In this document: positions 6,915-15,274 of the stretch, piece by piece
How positions within the stretch are numbered: the stretch's first letter is position 1
How the letters are laid out: every line of letters starts with the position of its first letter
Assembly: GCA_902796005.1 (NCBI GenBank)
Contig: CADBNF010000044.1
Location: forward strand, 1 to 32,431
DNA length: 32,431 nt
Reading direction: 5' to 3'
Origin: an uncultured Lachnospiraceae bacterium
Lineage (GTDB): Bacteria > Bacillota > Clostridia > Lachnospirales > Lachnospiraceae
Notes under the pieces: model-generated
Told to the model about the DNA's origin: nothing
What the model saw: the letters and a program-made list of their open reading frames with translations, nothing else
The model's database searches: none
Position numbers and translations under genes: made by a program

Positions 6915-7472
6915 ATGGATGCAGAAACAGCCAACAGACTCATCGGACAGAAGATCCGGCAGCTGCGAAAAACCAACGGCCTGACCCAGCAGGAGCTGGC
7001 AGACCGGGCGGAACTGACCAAGGGCTTTATATCCCAGCTGGAAAGCGGTCAGGTCTCCCCCTCTATCATTACCCTTTTCGACCTTATCGAATGCCTGGGG
7101 ACCACACCCTCCGCCTTTTTCAAGGAGGCGGACGAGGAACAGCTGGTCTACCGGACAGCGGATTATTTCGAGAAAACGGAGGAAAGCGGCACCCGCATAC
7201 AGTGGATTGTTCCCTCCGCCCAGAGCAACCAGATGGAGCCTATCCTGGTCACTCTGGCACCGAAATCCCGGCTGGATATGGACGCGCCTCACAACGGGGA
7301 GGAATTCGGCTACGTCCTGTCGGGAAGGATTCTCCTCCATCACGGGGAACGGAAGTATGAAATCAAGGCCGGGGAAAGCTTCTACTACGAAGCGGACAGG
7401 AACCATTACCTGGAAAATCCCGGCGCCAGGCCCGCCCGGTTCATCTGGGTCAGCACGCCGCCCAGCTTTTAA
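6915..7472 (+). CDS. XRE-family regulator with C-terminal cupin sensor domain
   Basis: This protein of 185 residues has an XRE-type helix-turn-helix at about residues 10-65 (GLTQQELADRAELTKGFISQLE is the recognisable core) and a small cupin fold at about 110-180 (PHNGEEFGYVLSGR, then a later GESFYYEADRNHY). XRE-cupin proteins such as PuuR sense small metabolites through the cupin and control polyamine genes. The gene comes first in the operon, 21 bases ahead of potA, so it is probably an autoregulated repressor of polyamine uptake. The ATG follows AAGGAA at a 9-base spacing. The inducer is not shown by the sequence. Confidence 0.88.
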   Translation: MDAETANRLIGQKIRQLRKTNGLTQQELADRAELTKGFISQLESGQVSPSIITLFDLIECLGTTPSAFFKEADEEQLVYRTADYFEKTEESGTRIQWIVPSAQSNQMEPILVTLAPKSRLDMDAPHNGEEFGYVLSGRILLHHGERKYEIKAGESFYYEADRNHYLENPGARPARFIWVSTPPSF

Positions 7473-7493
7473 GGGCAGTAAAGCGAGGAACAC

Positions 7494-8933
7494 ATGGAAA
7501 AAGCGGAAAACATCATCGAACTGAAAGCCATAACCAAGATTTTCAATGACAATTTCACCGCGGTCTCCGACCTCAACCTGGAGGTAAAGCAGGGTGAATT
7601 CGTCACCTTCCTCGGCCCCTCCGGCTGCGGAAAGACCACAACCCTGCGGATGATCGCGGGCTTTGAGCAGCCCACACAAGGGCAGATCCTCTTAAACGGA
7701 CAGGATATCTCCCCGCTGCCGCCCCACCTGCGCCCGGTCAATACCGTCTTCCAGCGGTATGCCCTCTTCCCCCACATGAATGTCTACGAGAACATCGCCT
7801 TCGGCCTGAAGCAGAAGAAGACGCCCCGGGACGTGATCGACAAGAAGGTGGGCGAGGTGCTGGAGCTGGTGGACCTGGAGGGCTTTGAGGAAAGAAGCGT
7901 CTCCACCCTTTCCGGCGGCCAGCAGCAGAGAATCGCCATCGCCAGGGCCCTGGTCAACGAACCGGAGATTCTTCTCCTGGACGAGCCCCTGGGCGCCCTG
8001 GACCTGAAGATGCGCAAAGAGATGCAGCTGGAGCTTAAAAACATGCACAGGGAGCTGGGCATCACCTTCATCTACGTCACCCACGACCAGGAGGAGGCCC
8101 TGACCATGTCCGACAAGATCGTGGTCATGAACGACGGCAAGATCCAGCAGATCGGCACCCCGGAGGATATTTACAACGAGCCCAGAAATGCCTTTGTGGC
8201 GGACTTTATCGGCGAGAGCAATATTTTCAACGGCATCATGACCGGGCACCTGAAGGCCCGTTTCGCCGGCGGCGTCTTCGACGTGGTGGACGATTATCCC
8301 GAGGGCACCCGTATCACCGGCGTGGTGCGGCCCGAAGATATCATCATCACCGCACCTTCGGAAGGGACGGTGCGCGGAACCGTCTCCGATATCGTGTTCA
8401 AGGGCATGCATTATGAAATCACGGTGGAATCCGGCCGGTACGAGTGGGTCATCCAGAATATCAGAACCCCGGAAATCGGGGCGGCCGTCGGCCTTAAGGT
8501 TGACCCGAACGAAATCCACATCATGCAGGCGGAGGATCACACCAACTACTTCAATGTGGATATGAATAAAGAGCACCGTCTGGAATTCAACGGTCATGTG
8601 CTTGATGCGGATCTTGCGAAAATCATCAAGGGCAGCTCCCGGAATGCCGCCGGCACCCTTATCGGCGCCAACGGAGAGGTCATTGACCCGGCGAAGGTGC
8701 GTATCGTGGCCGCCATCGCGCCGAAGGATATCGAGATGACCGACAATGCAGAGGAAAGCCTGGTGCAGGGTGAAATCACAAACCTTATCTACAAGGGCGA
8801 CCACTACAGCTACGTCATCAGCACGGATATCGGGCAGGATTTCATCGTGGACGATGAATACCTCTGGAATATGGGCGACTGGGTCGGCCTCATTCTTCCC
8901 CCTGACAAGATGAACTTTTCGGTAAAACGCTAG
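7494..8933 (+). CDS. potA: Spermidine/putrescine ABC transporter ATPase with duplicated C-terminal region
   Basis: The ABC domain has Walker [10 protein letters not shown] (41-49), Q-loop FQRYALFPH, signature LSGGQ (139-143), Walker [11 protein letters not shown] (161-170) and switch His197. A first TOBE-like regulatory domain lies around residues 285-350, with VVRPEDI as a landmark. The protein then continues for about 120 residues that repeat the same theme ([15 protein letters not shown], then [17 protein letters not shown]), apparently a second TOBE half. At 479 residues it is about 100 longer than Escherichia coli PotA. It energises polyamine import with the PotB and PotC permeases encoded directly downstream. 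Start codon and weak GAGG site are 21 bases after the regulator gene. Confidence 0.93.
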   Translation: MEKAENIIELKAITKIFNDNFTAVSDLNLEVKQGEFVTFLGPSGCGKTTTLRMIAGFEQPTQGQILLNGQDISPLPPHLRPVNTVFQRYALFPHMNVYENIAFGLKQKKTPRDVIDKKVGEVLELVDLEGFEERSVSTLSGGQQQRIAIARALVNEPEILLLDEPLGALDLKMRKEMQLELKNMHRELGITFIYVTHDQEEALTMSDKIVVMNDGKIQQIGTPEDIYNEPRNAFVADFIGESNIFNGIMTGHLKARFAGGVFDVVDDYPEGTRITGVVRPEDIIITAPSEGTVRGTVSDIVFKGMHYEITVESGRYEWVIQNIRTPEIGAAVGLKVDPNEIHIMQAEDHTNYFNVDMNKEHRLEFNGHVLDADLAKIIKGSSRNAAGTLIGANGEVIDPAKVRIVAAIAPKDIEMTDNAEESLVQGEITNLIYKGDHYSYVISTDIGQDFIVDDEYLWNMGDWVGLILPPDKMNFSVKR

Positions 8934-8949
8934 GAAGGAGCCGGCAAGC

Positions 8950-9735
8950 ATGCGATTTTCAAGAAAAGCCCTGGGCATTCCCTACGGGATATTCCTGCTG
9001 CTCTTCGTGGCGGCTCCCCTGGCAGTGCTCTTCTACTATGCCTTTACCAACGGTTCCGGACAGTTTACCTTCCGAAACCTCACAGGCTTTTTTACCGATG
9101 CAAATACCCTGGGCACCCTGTTCTACAGCTTTGCCCTGGCCTTTGTCACCACGGTGGTCTGTCTGCTCATCGCCTATCCGACGGCCTATTTCCTGGCACA
9201 CAGCCGCCTGAAATCAAAAAGCGTGATGATCATGCTGTTCATCATGCCCATGTGGATAAACTTTTCCTTAAGGATCACCGCGCTGAAGGAGCTCCTGACC
9301 ATGATTGAGGGCAATCTGGCCTGCTACCCCTTCCTGAACTCGGTGCTGGGCATGACCTACGATTTCCTGCCCTTCATGATCCTGCCCATCTACAACGTAC
9401 TGACCAGGCTGGACCAGTCCCTGGTGGAGGCGGCGAAGGACCTGGGTGCGAACAACACCCGCACCTTCCTGAAGGTCACCCTGCCCCTCTCCATGCCCGG
9501 CGTGATGAGCGGCGTCATGATGGTCTTCCTGCCGGCCATGACCAACTATGTGGTGCTGGATATGCTGTACAACAGCACCTACATCATGGGCAGCCTGATC
9601 GGCAGCTACTTCAGTGCCTACAACTGGCACGGCGGCTCCATGATTTCCCTGATCCTTCTGGGTATCATCTGCCTGTTTACCCTGCTGACGGATACGGATA
9701 AGGAAGAGAATGTCCGGGGAGGTACACTGTTATGA
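8950..9735 (+). CDS. potB: Spermidine/putrescine ABC transporter permease PotB
   Basis: This integral membrane protein of 261 residues has about six hydrophobic helices and the EAA loop EAAKDLGANNTRTFLKVTLP (160-179), the coupling site for the ATPase. Together with PotC it forms the translocation channel. A GGAAGGAG site precedes the start, 16 bases after potA. Its last codons overlap the potC start as ATGA, a sign of coupled translation. The first membrane segment (about 9-31) is the uncleaved signal anchor normal for this family. Confidence 0.93.
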   Translation: MRFSRKALGIPYGIFLLLFVAAPLAVLFYYAFTNGSGQFTFRNLTGFFTDANTLGTLFYSFALAFVTTVVCLLIAYPTAYFLAHSRLKSKSVMIMLFIMPMWINFSLRITALKELLTMIEGNLACYPFLNSVLGMTYDFLPFMILPIYNVLTRLDQSLVEAAKDLGANNTRTFLKVTLPLSMPGVMSGVMMVFLPAMTNYVVLDMLYNSTYIMGSLIGSYFSAYNWHGGSMISLILLGIICLFTLLTDTDKEENVRGGTLL

Positions 9736-10550
9736 CGGGAAAGATAAGAATCGGACGGCTGGTATTCCTCATCCTCGTCCTGCTGTTTCTGTACATCCCC
9801 ATCCTGCTGCTGGCCTTTTACAGCTTTACCAATGCCTCCGTCTTCGGAAGCTTCAGCAGCTTCTCACTGAAGAATTATGTAACCCTGTTCACCACCCCGG
9901 ATATGCAGAACATGATCCTGGGCACGGTGGTTCTGGCCCTGCTGTCCTCCGCCATCGCCACGGTTCTGGGAACTTCAGGCGCCATCGGATTTTTCTACTC
10001 GAAAAGAAGGACCACCAGGTTTTTCTCCTCCGTGAACCAGATCCCCGTCATCAACGCGGACGTGGTTACCGGTTTTTCCCTGTGCATCCTGCTGGTGGTG
10101 GTGCTGGGTATCGGCAAGGATACCTACATTCCCCTGGTGCTGGGCCATGTGGCGCTTTCCGCTCCCTTTGTCTATCTGTCGGTCATTCCGAAGCTCAAGC
10201 AGATGGACCCCAGCCTGTATGAGGCGGCCCTGGATTTGGGCGCCACACCGAAAACGGCGCTGTTCAAGGTCATCATCCCCCAGCTTTTCTCCGGCATCGT
10301 GTCCGGGTTCATGCTGGCCATCACCCTGTCCCTGGACGATTATTTCATCGCCACCTACACGAAGCCTGCCACCTTTGACACCATCAGCACCTACGTGGTC
10401 AATGCGACCAAGGGCACCCATACGGAGGTCAAAACCGCCCTCTGGGCCCTGTCCACGCTGATCTTTGTCATCGTCCTGGTGATCGTCATCGCCATGAACG
10501 TCCGGGCAGCCAAAAGCAGCTCCGCCCGGCAGCAAAGGAGGAACGGATGA
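9732..10550 (+). CDS. potC: Spermidine/putrescine ABC transporter permease PotC
   Basis: This 272-residue membrane protein has six predicted helices and the EAA motif YEAALDLGATPKTALFKVII, placing it as the second permease of the Pot importer. It ends in a short arginine-rich cytoplasmic tail (SSSARQQRRNG) whose coding region also holds the ribosome binding site of potD. Both ends overlap neighbours by four bases, with potB in front and potD behind, so potB, potC and potD are translationally coupled and should be made in fixed ratio. Confidence 0.93.
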   Translation: MTGKIRIGRLVFLILVLLFLYIPILLLAFYSFTNASVFGSFSSFSLKNYVTLFTTPDMQNMILGTVVLALLSSAIATVLGTSGAIGFFYSKRRTTRFFSSVNQIPVINADVVTGFSLCILLVVVLGIGKDTYIPLVLGHVALSAPFVYLSVIPKLKQMDPSLYEAALDLGATPKTALFKVIIPQLFSGIVSGFMLAITLSLDDYFIATYTKPATFDTISTYVVNATKGTHTEVKTALWALSTLIFVIVLVIVIAMNVRAAKSSSARQQRRNG

Positions 10551-12070
10551 GAAAAGCAAAACTTCTGTCCGGCATCATCCTCTCCGGCATTCTGGCGTTC
10601 TCCGGCCTTACGGCCGTTCCCGCGGCAGCTGCGGATGAGGAAATCGTACTGCGCATCGCCAGCTGGGAGGATTACATCGACCTGGGCGGCTGGGAGGAGG
10701 ATGAGGTCATTGACCTGGAAAGCGGGGATATTTTCGCGGAAAACAGCCTGACCGACGATTTCGAGGACTGGTATGAAGAGACCTACGGCAGAAAGGTCCG
10801 GGTGGAATATTCCACCTTCGGCACCAACGAGGACCTGTACAATATGCTGACCCTGGGCGACGTCTTCGACCTGGTCTGCCCCTCGGAATACATGATCATG
10901 AAGCTTATCGCCGAGGATCAGCTGGTTCCCTTAAGCGACGATTTCTTTGATGAGGACGGCGAATACAACTATTATATTCAGGGCGTCTCGCCCTATATCC
11001 GGAATATCTTTGAAACCCACGAAATTAACGGTGAATACTGGAACAAATACGCCGCCGGCTATATGTGGGGCGTCACCGGCTTTGTCTACAACCCGGAGGT
11101 GGTGTCCAGGGAGGACGCCTCCACCTGGCATCTTTTCGAGAAGGAAGAAATCAGCCGGCAGATAACCGTCAAGGACAACGTCCGGGACACGTATTTTGCG
11201 GCGGTCGGCGCTCTGAAATCCGACCTGCTCCTGTCCGACGACTTCCGGAATGCCGATGATTATCCCGAGCGCCTGCTGGAGGAAATGAACGATACCTCGC
11301 CGGAAACCATCGCCGCCGTTCAGGAATACCTCCAGACCATCAAGGACAACCTGTATTCCTTTGAAACCGATTCCGGTGTTTCCGACATGGTTTCCGGCAA
11401 GGTTGCCGCGAATTTCCAGTGGTCCGGAGACGGTGTGTTTATCCTGGACCTGGCGGATGATGTGGATTATTATCTGGAATACGCGGTTCCCGAGGAGGTC
11501 ACCAACGTCTATTTCGACGGCTGGGTCATGCTGAAATCCGGCATCAGCCAGGATCCTGCCAAGCAGCATGCCGCCGAGGCCTTCATCAATTATGTGTCCC
11601 GGCCGGACAATGTTATCCGAAACATGTATTACATCGGCTACACCTCTGTCATCTCCGCCGCGGAAGACGGCCGCGTCTTCGAATATGCGGACTGGTGCTA
11701 CGGCGCCGAAGAGGATGAGGAAGATACGGTGGACTACCCCGTCGGCCATTTCTTCACCGACGATGCGGAGGAAGCGGAGGACTATGTAATCACCGCTCCG
11801 GCGGATCAGCTGAAACGGCAGCTGTTTGCCCAGTACCCCTCCGAGGAGGTCCTTGACCGGGCCTGCATCATGGTCTACTTCGACAGGGAGGTGAACGAAG
11901 CCGCTAACCAGATGTGGATTAAGGTACGCTGCTTCAACATCGCCGACATCCCCGTCTGGGCCTGGGTTATCGCAGCAGCCGTCATCGTGCTCCTGGTTAC
12001 CTGGCTTATCCGCAGCAGGAAGCCCTTCAGAAAAGCGGGGCTGCCTGCGGGGAAGCGTAAAAACATATAA
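10547..12070 (+). CDS. potD: Polyamine-binding protein PotD, with C-terminal membrane anchor
   Basis: This protein of 507 residues has a cleavable Sec signal peptide (about 1-29, VPAAAAD at the cut) with no lipobox cysteine. Its mature domain belongs to the PotD/bacterial solute-binding class (IASWEDYID, FSTFGTNEDLYNML, GYMWGVTGFVYNPE). A hydrophobic helix at 471-488 followed by the basic tail RSRKPFRK ends the protein. So it appears to be tethered by its C-terminus, unlike the usual Gram-positive lipoprotein. It is also about 150 residues longer than Escherichia coli PotD. It should bind spermidine or putrescine outside the membrane and deliver it to PotBC. It overlaps potC by ATGA and ends at a strong terminator. 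The ligand specificity is inferred from context. Confidence 0.9.
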   Translation: MRKAKLLSGIILSGILAFSGLTAVPAAAADEEIVLRIASWEDYIDLGGWEEDEVIDLESGDIFAENSLTDDFEDWYEETYGRKVRVEYSTFGTNEDLYNMLTLGDVFDLVCPSEYMIMKLIAEDQLVPLSDDFFDEDGEYNYYIQGVSPYIRNIFETHEINGEYWNKYAAGYMWGVTGFVYNPEVVSREDASTWHLFEKEEISRQITVKDNVRDTYFAAVGALKSDLLLSDDFRNADDYPERLLEEMNDTSPETIAAVQEYLQTIKDNLYSFETDSGVSDMVSGKVAANFQWSGDGVFILDLADDVDYYLEYAVPEEVTNVYFDGWVMLKSGISQDPAKQHAAEAFINYVSRPDNVIRNMYYIGYTSVISAAEDGRVFEYADWCYGAEEDEEDTVDYPVGHFFTDDAEEAEDYVITAPADQLKRQLFAQYPSEEVLDRACIMVYFDREVNEAANQMWIKVRCFNIADIPVWAWVIAAAVIVLLVTWLIRSRKPFRKAGLPAGKRKNI

Positions 12071-12072
12071 TA

Positions 12073-12140
12073 AAAAAAGGCCCCGGGGCCGGTGTCATTA
12101 ACCTGAGGAGGGTGAATGACATTGCCGCGGGGCCTTTTTT
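12073..12140. terminator. Bidirectional intrinsic terminator between potD and the bicupin gene
   Basis: AAAAAAGGCCCCG (12073-12085) pairs with CGGGGCCTTTTTT (12128-12140). Inside it a second stem TGTCATT (12093-12099) pairs with AATGACA (12115-12121), with AGGAGG in the apical loop. A runs on one side and T runs on the other give a U-tract for transcripts arriving from either direction, fitting the convergent genes that end here. Confidence 0.88.
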
Positions 12141-12149
12141 ATTGCCGTA

Positions 12150-13172
12150 TTACCGGAGGCTGGTGGAAATGGCTGCGGTTTCCACGTTGAACTTCTCCTT
12201 CAGGAACCGTAAGGTTTCCGGATCGTTCAGCCTGTCGGGATCCTTTTTCCGGATGGATTCCAGGTTCAGGAAGAAGGGGAACCAGTTCGCCTGGCCGTTG
12301 ATGTCGTACACATCACTCTGTTCGATGGCTGTGATGGTAAAGGGAGCCAGGATCGGGATGTTGATGATGCTGCCGCCGGTTACGATGTATTCGTCCCCGA
12401 AGAGCTCCAGCTTCACCTTTCCGGTTCTCACATAATACTGCTCACGCAGCTTGTGGTAGCCGTAGCTGAAGGAAAAGCCCGGCTCCATCCTGCACAGAAT
12501 CAGCTCGGATACGCCTGCATTTTCACATCTTCTGGTGATCTGCCGGATGGAAAAGCCCTCGAAGTCAAACTGTGCCAGGGGTCTGTCCGGATGCCGGACG
12601 GCCATCATTTCTTCCGTCGGAATCCTGTCATATACCGGGGGCTCACACAGGTAGAAATCCTTGCCCGTCGCCATTCTTGCCGCCATGAATTCCGGATCAT
12701 CCCGGGGAACGCCGGTCTTTGCCAGCCTGGCCGCCACCTTGCCCGCCTGGATGCCGTTATGGAAGGAATCCAGGTCGTGGAACCAGCCTCTCCATTTCAC
12801 ATCCTCCTCGGAAGCCATAGCGTGTACCTGGCCTGCCTGCAGCTGGATGATGTCGCCGGTCTTCACCATGCAGACCTTTCCGTCCACATACAGATGCATC
12901 AGGCCGCTGTCCACGAAGAAGGTCTCGTAGCCGAATTCATGCATGTGGCACATTTTGAAGGCTTCGTCCACCGTAACGCCGGTGGGCATCTTGCACATGA
13001 TGGTGTCGCACATGTTGTAGCGGCCGTGGGGGCCTTCCGCATCCAGGGCGACGCTCATCACCTCCTCCGGCTCACCGTTGTTCACGTTGTACCGGGTGAA
13101 ATAATTGATGCCGTTGTGTTCCCTGTCTTCCAGGTCAAGGACAAAATCATAGCCGAATTCTGTCATACTCAT
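12150..13172 (-). CDS. Two-domain cupin protein of unknown function
   Basis: This 340-residue soluble protein has two cupin-like halves. The first has a full set of candidate metal ligands: His76 and His78 in HMHEFGYE, Glu83, and His117 in GQVHAM. The second retains His240 and Glu244 (YGYHKLREQYYVRTG) but where the last histidine is expected it reads PILAPF, so it may not bind metal the same way. Bicupins act as dioxygenases, decarboxylases, isomerases or sugar-modifying enzymes; an oxygenase is unlikely in an anaerobe. The start follows GAGGAG. The gene lies 130 bases after the UlaE-type epimerase gene and has its own promoter candidate, so it may belong to the same function but be separately controlled. 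I cannot name its reaction. Confidence 0.8.
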   Translation of the reverse strand: MSMTEFGYDFVLDLEDREHNGINYFTRYNVNNGEPEEVMSVALDAEGPHGRYNMCDTIMCKMPTGVTVDEAFKMCHMHEFGYETFFVDSGLMHLYVDGKVCMVKTGDIIQLQAGQVHAMASEEDVKWRGWFHDLDSFHNGIQAGKVAARLAKTGVPRDDPEFMAARMATGKDFYLCEPPVYDRIPTEEMMAVRHPDRPLAQFDFEGFSIRQITRRCENAGVSELILCRMEPGFSFSYGYHKLREQYYVRTGKVKLELFGDEYIVTGGSIINIPILAPFTITAIEQSDVYDINGQANWFPFFLNLESIRKKDPDRLNDPETLRFLKEKFNVETAAISTSLR

Positions 13173-13226
13173 TGCTCTCTTCTCCTCTCTTTTCCTGCTG
13201 ATAAGAGTACTGCATGTCCTGCTAAC

Positions 13227-13255
13227 ATCTTAGCAAAGAGAAAAGCATTATTCAA
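13227..13255 (-). promoter_or_regulatory. Promoter of the bicupin gene with an overlapping inverted repeat
   Basis: TTGAAT and TAAGAT are 17 bases apart on the minus strand. The inverted repeat GCTAACATCTTAGC (13221-13234, 5-base arms) covers the -10 box and could be an operator. The leader is about 50 bases and no riboswitch-like fold is apparent. Confidence 0.5.
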
Positions 13256-13302
13256 TAAAAATGACAAGAATTCGGCTATAATTTGTCTGGTTTTTACAAA
13301 GG

Positions 13303-14175
13303 TTACCGGGCAGCTTCCTCCAGGAAGCCCCTAAGGAAAGCATTGTTCTCCTCCAGCACCCTCCGGTAATCCGTCTTCGGGTCATACCAGAACTCCGCCA
13401 GGAAGCGGCGGACGCCCAGGGCACAGGCTTCCTTCGTGACGGCGGCAAAATCCACATGCCCGGTGCCGTAGGGTACCTCCCGGAAAACGCCGGGAACGGT
13501 TTCCTTTAAGTGCATGGCAGCCAGGTGGCCCCTGCCGGTGCGTAAGTCTTCCAGCACGTCTTTTCCCGCCGCCTTTGCGGCATTGGTCATGTTTCCGGCA
13601 TCCGGATACACCTGCAGATAGGGGGAATCCGTCTGCTTCACCCAGTACATGGCCTTTTCCACCGTATTCATGAAGTCGTTTTCCATGGTTTCGAAGGCCA
13701 GGATGACGCCAAAGCGGGCCGCCAGGTTCACGCATTTTTTCAGGTTCTCCCCGAAGATATCCCGGGTGGATTTTCCTTCCCTGACCCGTTTTTCGTCCTC
13801 TTCGGAAAGGGGATAGTAAACGTCATAGCCAGCCAGCTGGATCGTCCGGATGCCCAGGTCCTCTGCCAGGGACAGGGCGCCCGCCATGATTTCCAGGCTC
13901 CTCTCCTGCACGGCCGGATCCGGATGTCCCAGGGGGAACCGCCTGTGACCGCTTAAACAGATGGATCGGATGGGCAGGTTTTCCCGGAACATGGCCCGGA
14001 CCAGCTCCGCCCGTTCCTCCCTGTCCCAGGACAGTCTTGCCAGCTTTCTGTCGGTTTCGTCTATGGAAAGCTCCAGAAAATCGTAGCCTGCCGCCTTCGC
14101 TTCGGAAAGCTTTTCCGGGACAGACAGCTCTTCCGGCATACTCTTTTCATAAAGCCCAAGCACATATGTGGACAT
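13303..14175 (-). CDS. UlaE-type L-ribulose/L-xylulose-5-phosphate 3-epimerase
   Basis: This TIM-barrel sugar-phosphate epimerase has 290 residues and closely resembles Escherichia coli UlaE/SgaU in diagnostic segments: LGLYEKSMP, LSIDETD, LSGHRRFPLG and IQLAGYDVYY. The metal and catalytic positions expected for the family are visible as Glu162, Asp192 (YPDAGN), His222 (MHLKET) and Glu261 (AEFW). The known reaction is C3 epimerisation of L-xylulose 5-phosphate to L-ribulose 5-phosphate in ascorbate breakdown, but no ulaABC, ulaD or ulaF genes are here, so the true substrate may be another keto-sugar or its phosphate. The frame is open further upstream to 14646, but ATG 14175 has an AGGAGG site five bases away and fits the family start. 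It follows the propeller gene in the glyA operon. Confidence 0.87.
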   Translation of the reverse strand: MSTYVLGLYEKSMPEELSVPEKLSEAKAAGYDFLELSIDETDRKLARLSWDREERAELVRAMFRENLPIRSICLSGHRRFPLGHPDPAVQERSLEIMAGALSLAEDLGIRTIQLAGYDVYYPLSEEDEKRVREGKSTRDIFGENLKKCVNLAARFGVILAFETMENDFMNTVEKAMYWVKQTDSPYLQVYPDAGNMTNAAKAAGKDVLEDLRTGRGHLAAMHLKETVPGVFREVPYGTGHVDFAAVTKEACALGVRRFLAEFWYDPKTDYRRVLEENNAFLRGFLEEAAR

Positions 14176-14180
14176 TTTTT

Positions 14181-14207
14181 CCTCCTGGGGACGGAGGTTT
14201 CCGCCCC
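14181..14207 (-). promoter_or_regulatory. Competing hairpins at the epimerase ribosome binding site
   Basis: Directly before the AGGAGG site on the minus strand, GGGGCGG pairs with CCG-T-CCCC (14187-14207, one bulge). Alternatively CCTCC (complement of 14193-14197) can pair with GGAGG of the ribosome binding site (complement of 14181-14185) over a 7-base loop. The two folds exclude each other, so translation of the epimerase could be modulated. No effector is known. Confidence 0.3.
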
Positions 14208-14245
14208 TGTTGTTAATATTCGGACCGGCGTTACGCCTCTTCCCC

Positions 14246-15265
14246 TTAGGGGAAAACGTCATACACCGCGATTTCGTCCGTCTCCCGGTTGGCAGCCAGC
14301 AGGGCCGGATGCCCGTCCCTGGAAAAGAGCATGACGTTGGCCGGACCGGCGCCCTTATCCACCGTTTCCGTTTTATAGGTTCCGGAAGCGGCATCAAAGT
14401 AAAAGCCCAGCAGCAGCCGGTCTCCTTCCCGGTTGCCCGCATAGACGGTGGGCCTGCCGTAAATCGTCCCGCCGCAGATGGCGTGCAGGAAGGGCAGCTT
14501 TTCCGGATATTCCCAGATGGACACATACTCTCCCGCGGCCCTGTGCCGGATGGTGACGGTGTCCCCGTGGAAGGGGCTGATGGTGAAGAGCTCCTCCTCT
14601 CCGTCCCCGTCCAGGTCCAGGCAGACCGCATCGCTGGCCGGGGCATCAGTCAGCTGCTCGATTTTCCAGTTTTCCTCCGGCGTAACCCGGAACACACCCC
14701 GATCGCAGGAAACAATGCCGCAGACCTTACCCTCGTGGAATCCGCGGGTATAGCCGTGGTTATGGCCGAGGCCCTCCAGAAGGGTCGTAAAGGTCAGAGG
14801 CTGCGTCGGGTCATTGCCCAGCTTCGCCGTAAGGAGTTTCCCCGGAAAACGCCAGTCGTTTTCAAATTCGTGGCCTGATTTCAGCGTACAGGCCAGGACG
14901 TAAGCCTCACCCTCCACCGTAAAGATATCGAAGCGGTGGACAAAGGGCAGCGGCGCAGTTTCCGTTACCCGCCAGCCCGCCGGCGTTTTCACCGCGCAGG
15001 CCAGTGATGCCGAGGCGGAATTATTGGGCGAATAAAACCTCTGGGTAGCCAGGAAGGCCCCGTCCTGTCCCGGCACGGGAACCATGGTCATGACCCCGCC
15101 CGGGCCTTCCCAGACGGTATCCGTAAGCTTTCCTTCCAGGTCAAAGCCATAACAGGGGTCCTGCTTTTCCGCCGCCACCAGAAGGCGGATATCCTCCCCT
15201 GCCGTATAGTAAGAAAGGGCGTAGCATTTCTCCAGCGTGTGCAGAACCTGTTTACTGTATCTCAT
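14246..15265 (-). CDS. Beta-propeller-like (FG-GAP/VCBS-type) cytoplasmic protein, function unknown
   Basis: The 339-residue protein consists of repeated beta-rich blade-like units. One unit carries DLDGDGEEELF, an Asp-rich calcium-binding loop typical of FG-GAP/VCBS propellers. No signal peptide or membrane helix is visible, which is unusual because FG-GAP proteins are mostly extracellular. The start has an AAGGAGAAAA site and follows the glyA stop by nine bases, so it is co-transcribed with glyA and the downstream epimerase. A separate bicupin lies two genes on. In fungal aldos-2-ulose dehydratase a propeller and two cupin domains occur in one chain, so a sugar-converting role is conceivable, but this is a weak analogy and no catalytic residue can be named. 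Confidence 0.7.
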   Translation of the reverse strand: MRYSKQVLHTLEKCYALSYYTAGEDIRLLVAAEKQDPCYGFDLEGKLTDTVWEGPGGVMTMVPVPGQDGAFLATQRFYSPNNSASASLACAVKTPAGWRVTETAPLPFVHRFDIFTVEGEAYVLACTLKSGHEFENDWRFPGKLLTAKLGNDPTQPLTFTTLLEGLGHNHGYTRGFHEGKVCGIVSCDRGVFRVTPEENWKIEQLTDAPASDAVCLDLDGDGEEELFTISPFHGDTVTIRHRAAGEYVSIWEYPEKLPFLHAICGGTIYGRPTVYAGNREGDRLLLGFYFDAASGTYKTETVDKGAGPANVMLFSRDGHPALLAANRETDEIAVYDVFP

Positions 15266-15274
15266 TTTTCTCCT

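Noticed and set aside
7692-8978. A 428-codon open frame on the minus strand
   Set aside because: It is antisense to potA and shows only low-complexity His/Asp/Val-rich sequence.
13303-14175. Membership of an L-ascorbate (ula) operon
   Set aside because: Only the epimerase resembles the pathway. No phosphotransferase components, lactonase, decarboxylase or 4-epimerase genes are in the window.
14176-14646. N-terminal extension of the UlaE-type epimerase by 157 residues
   Set aside because: It overlaps the propeller gene out of frame and has Arg/Pro/Ser-rich composition. The AGGAGG site before 14175 marks the true start.
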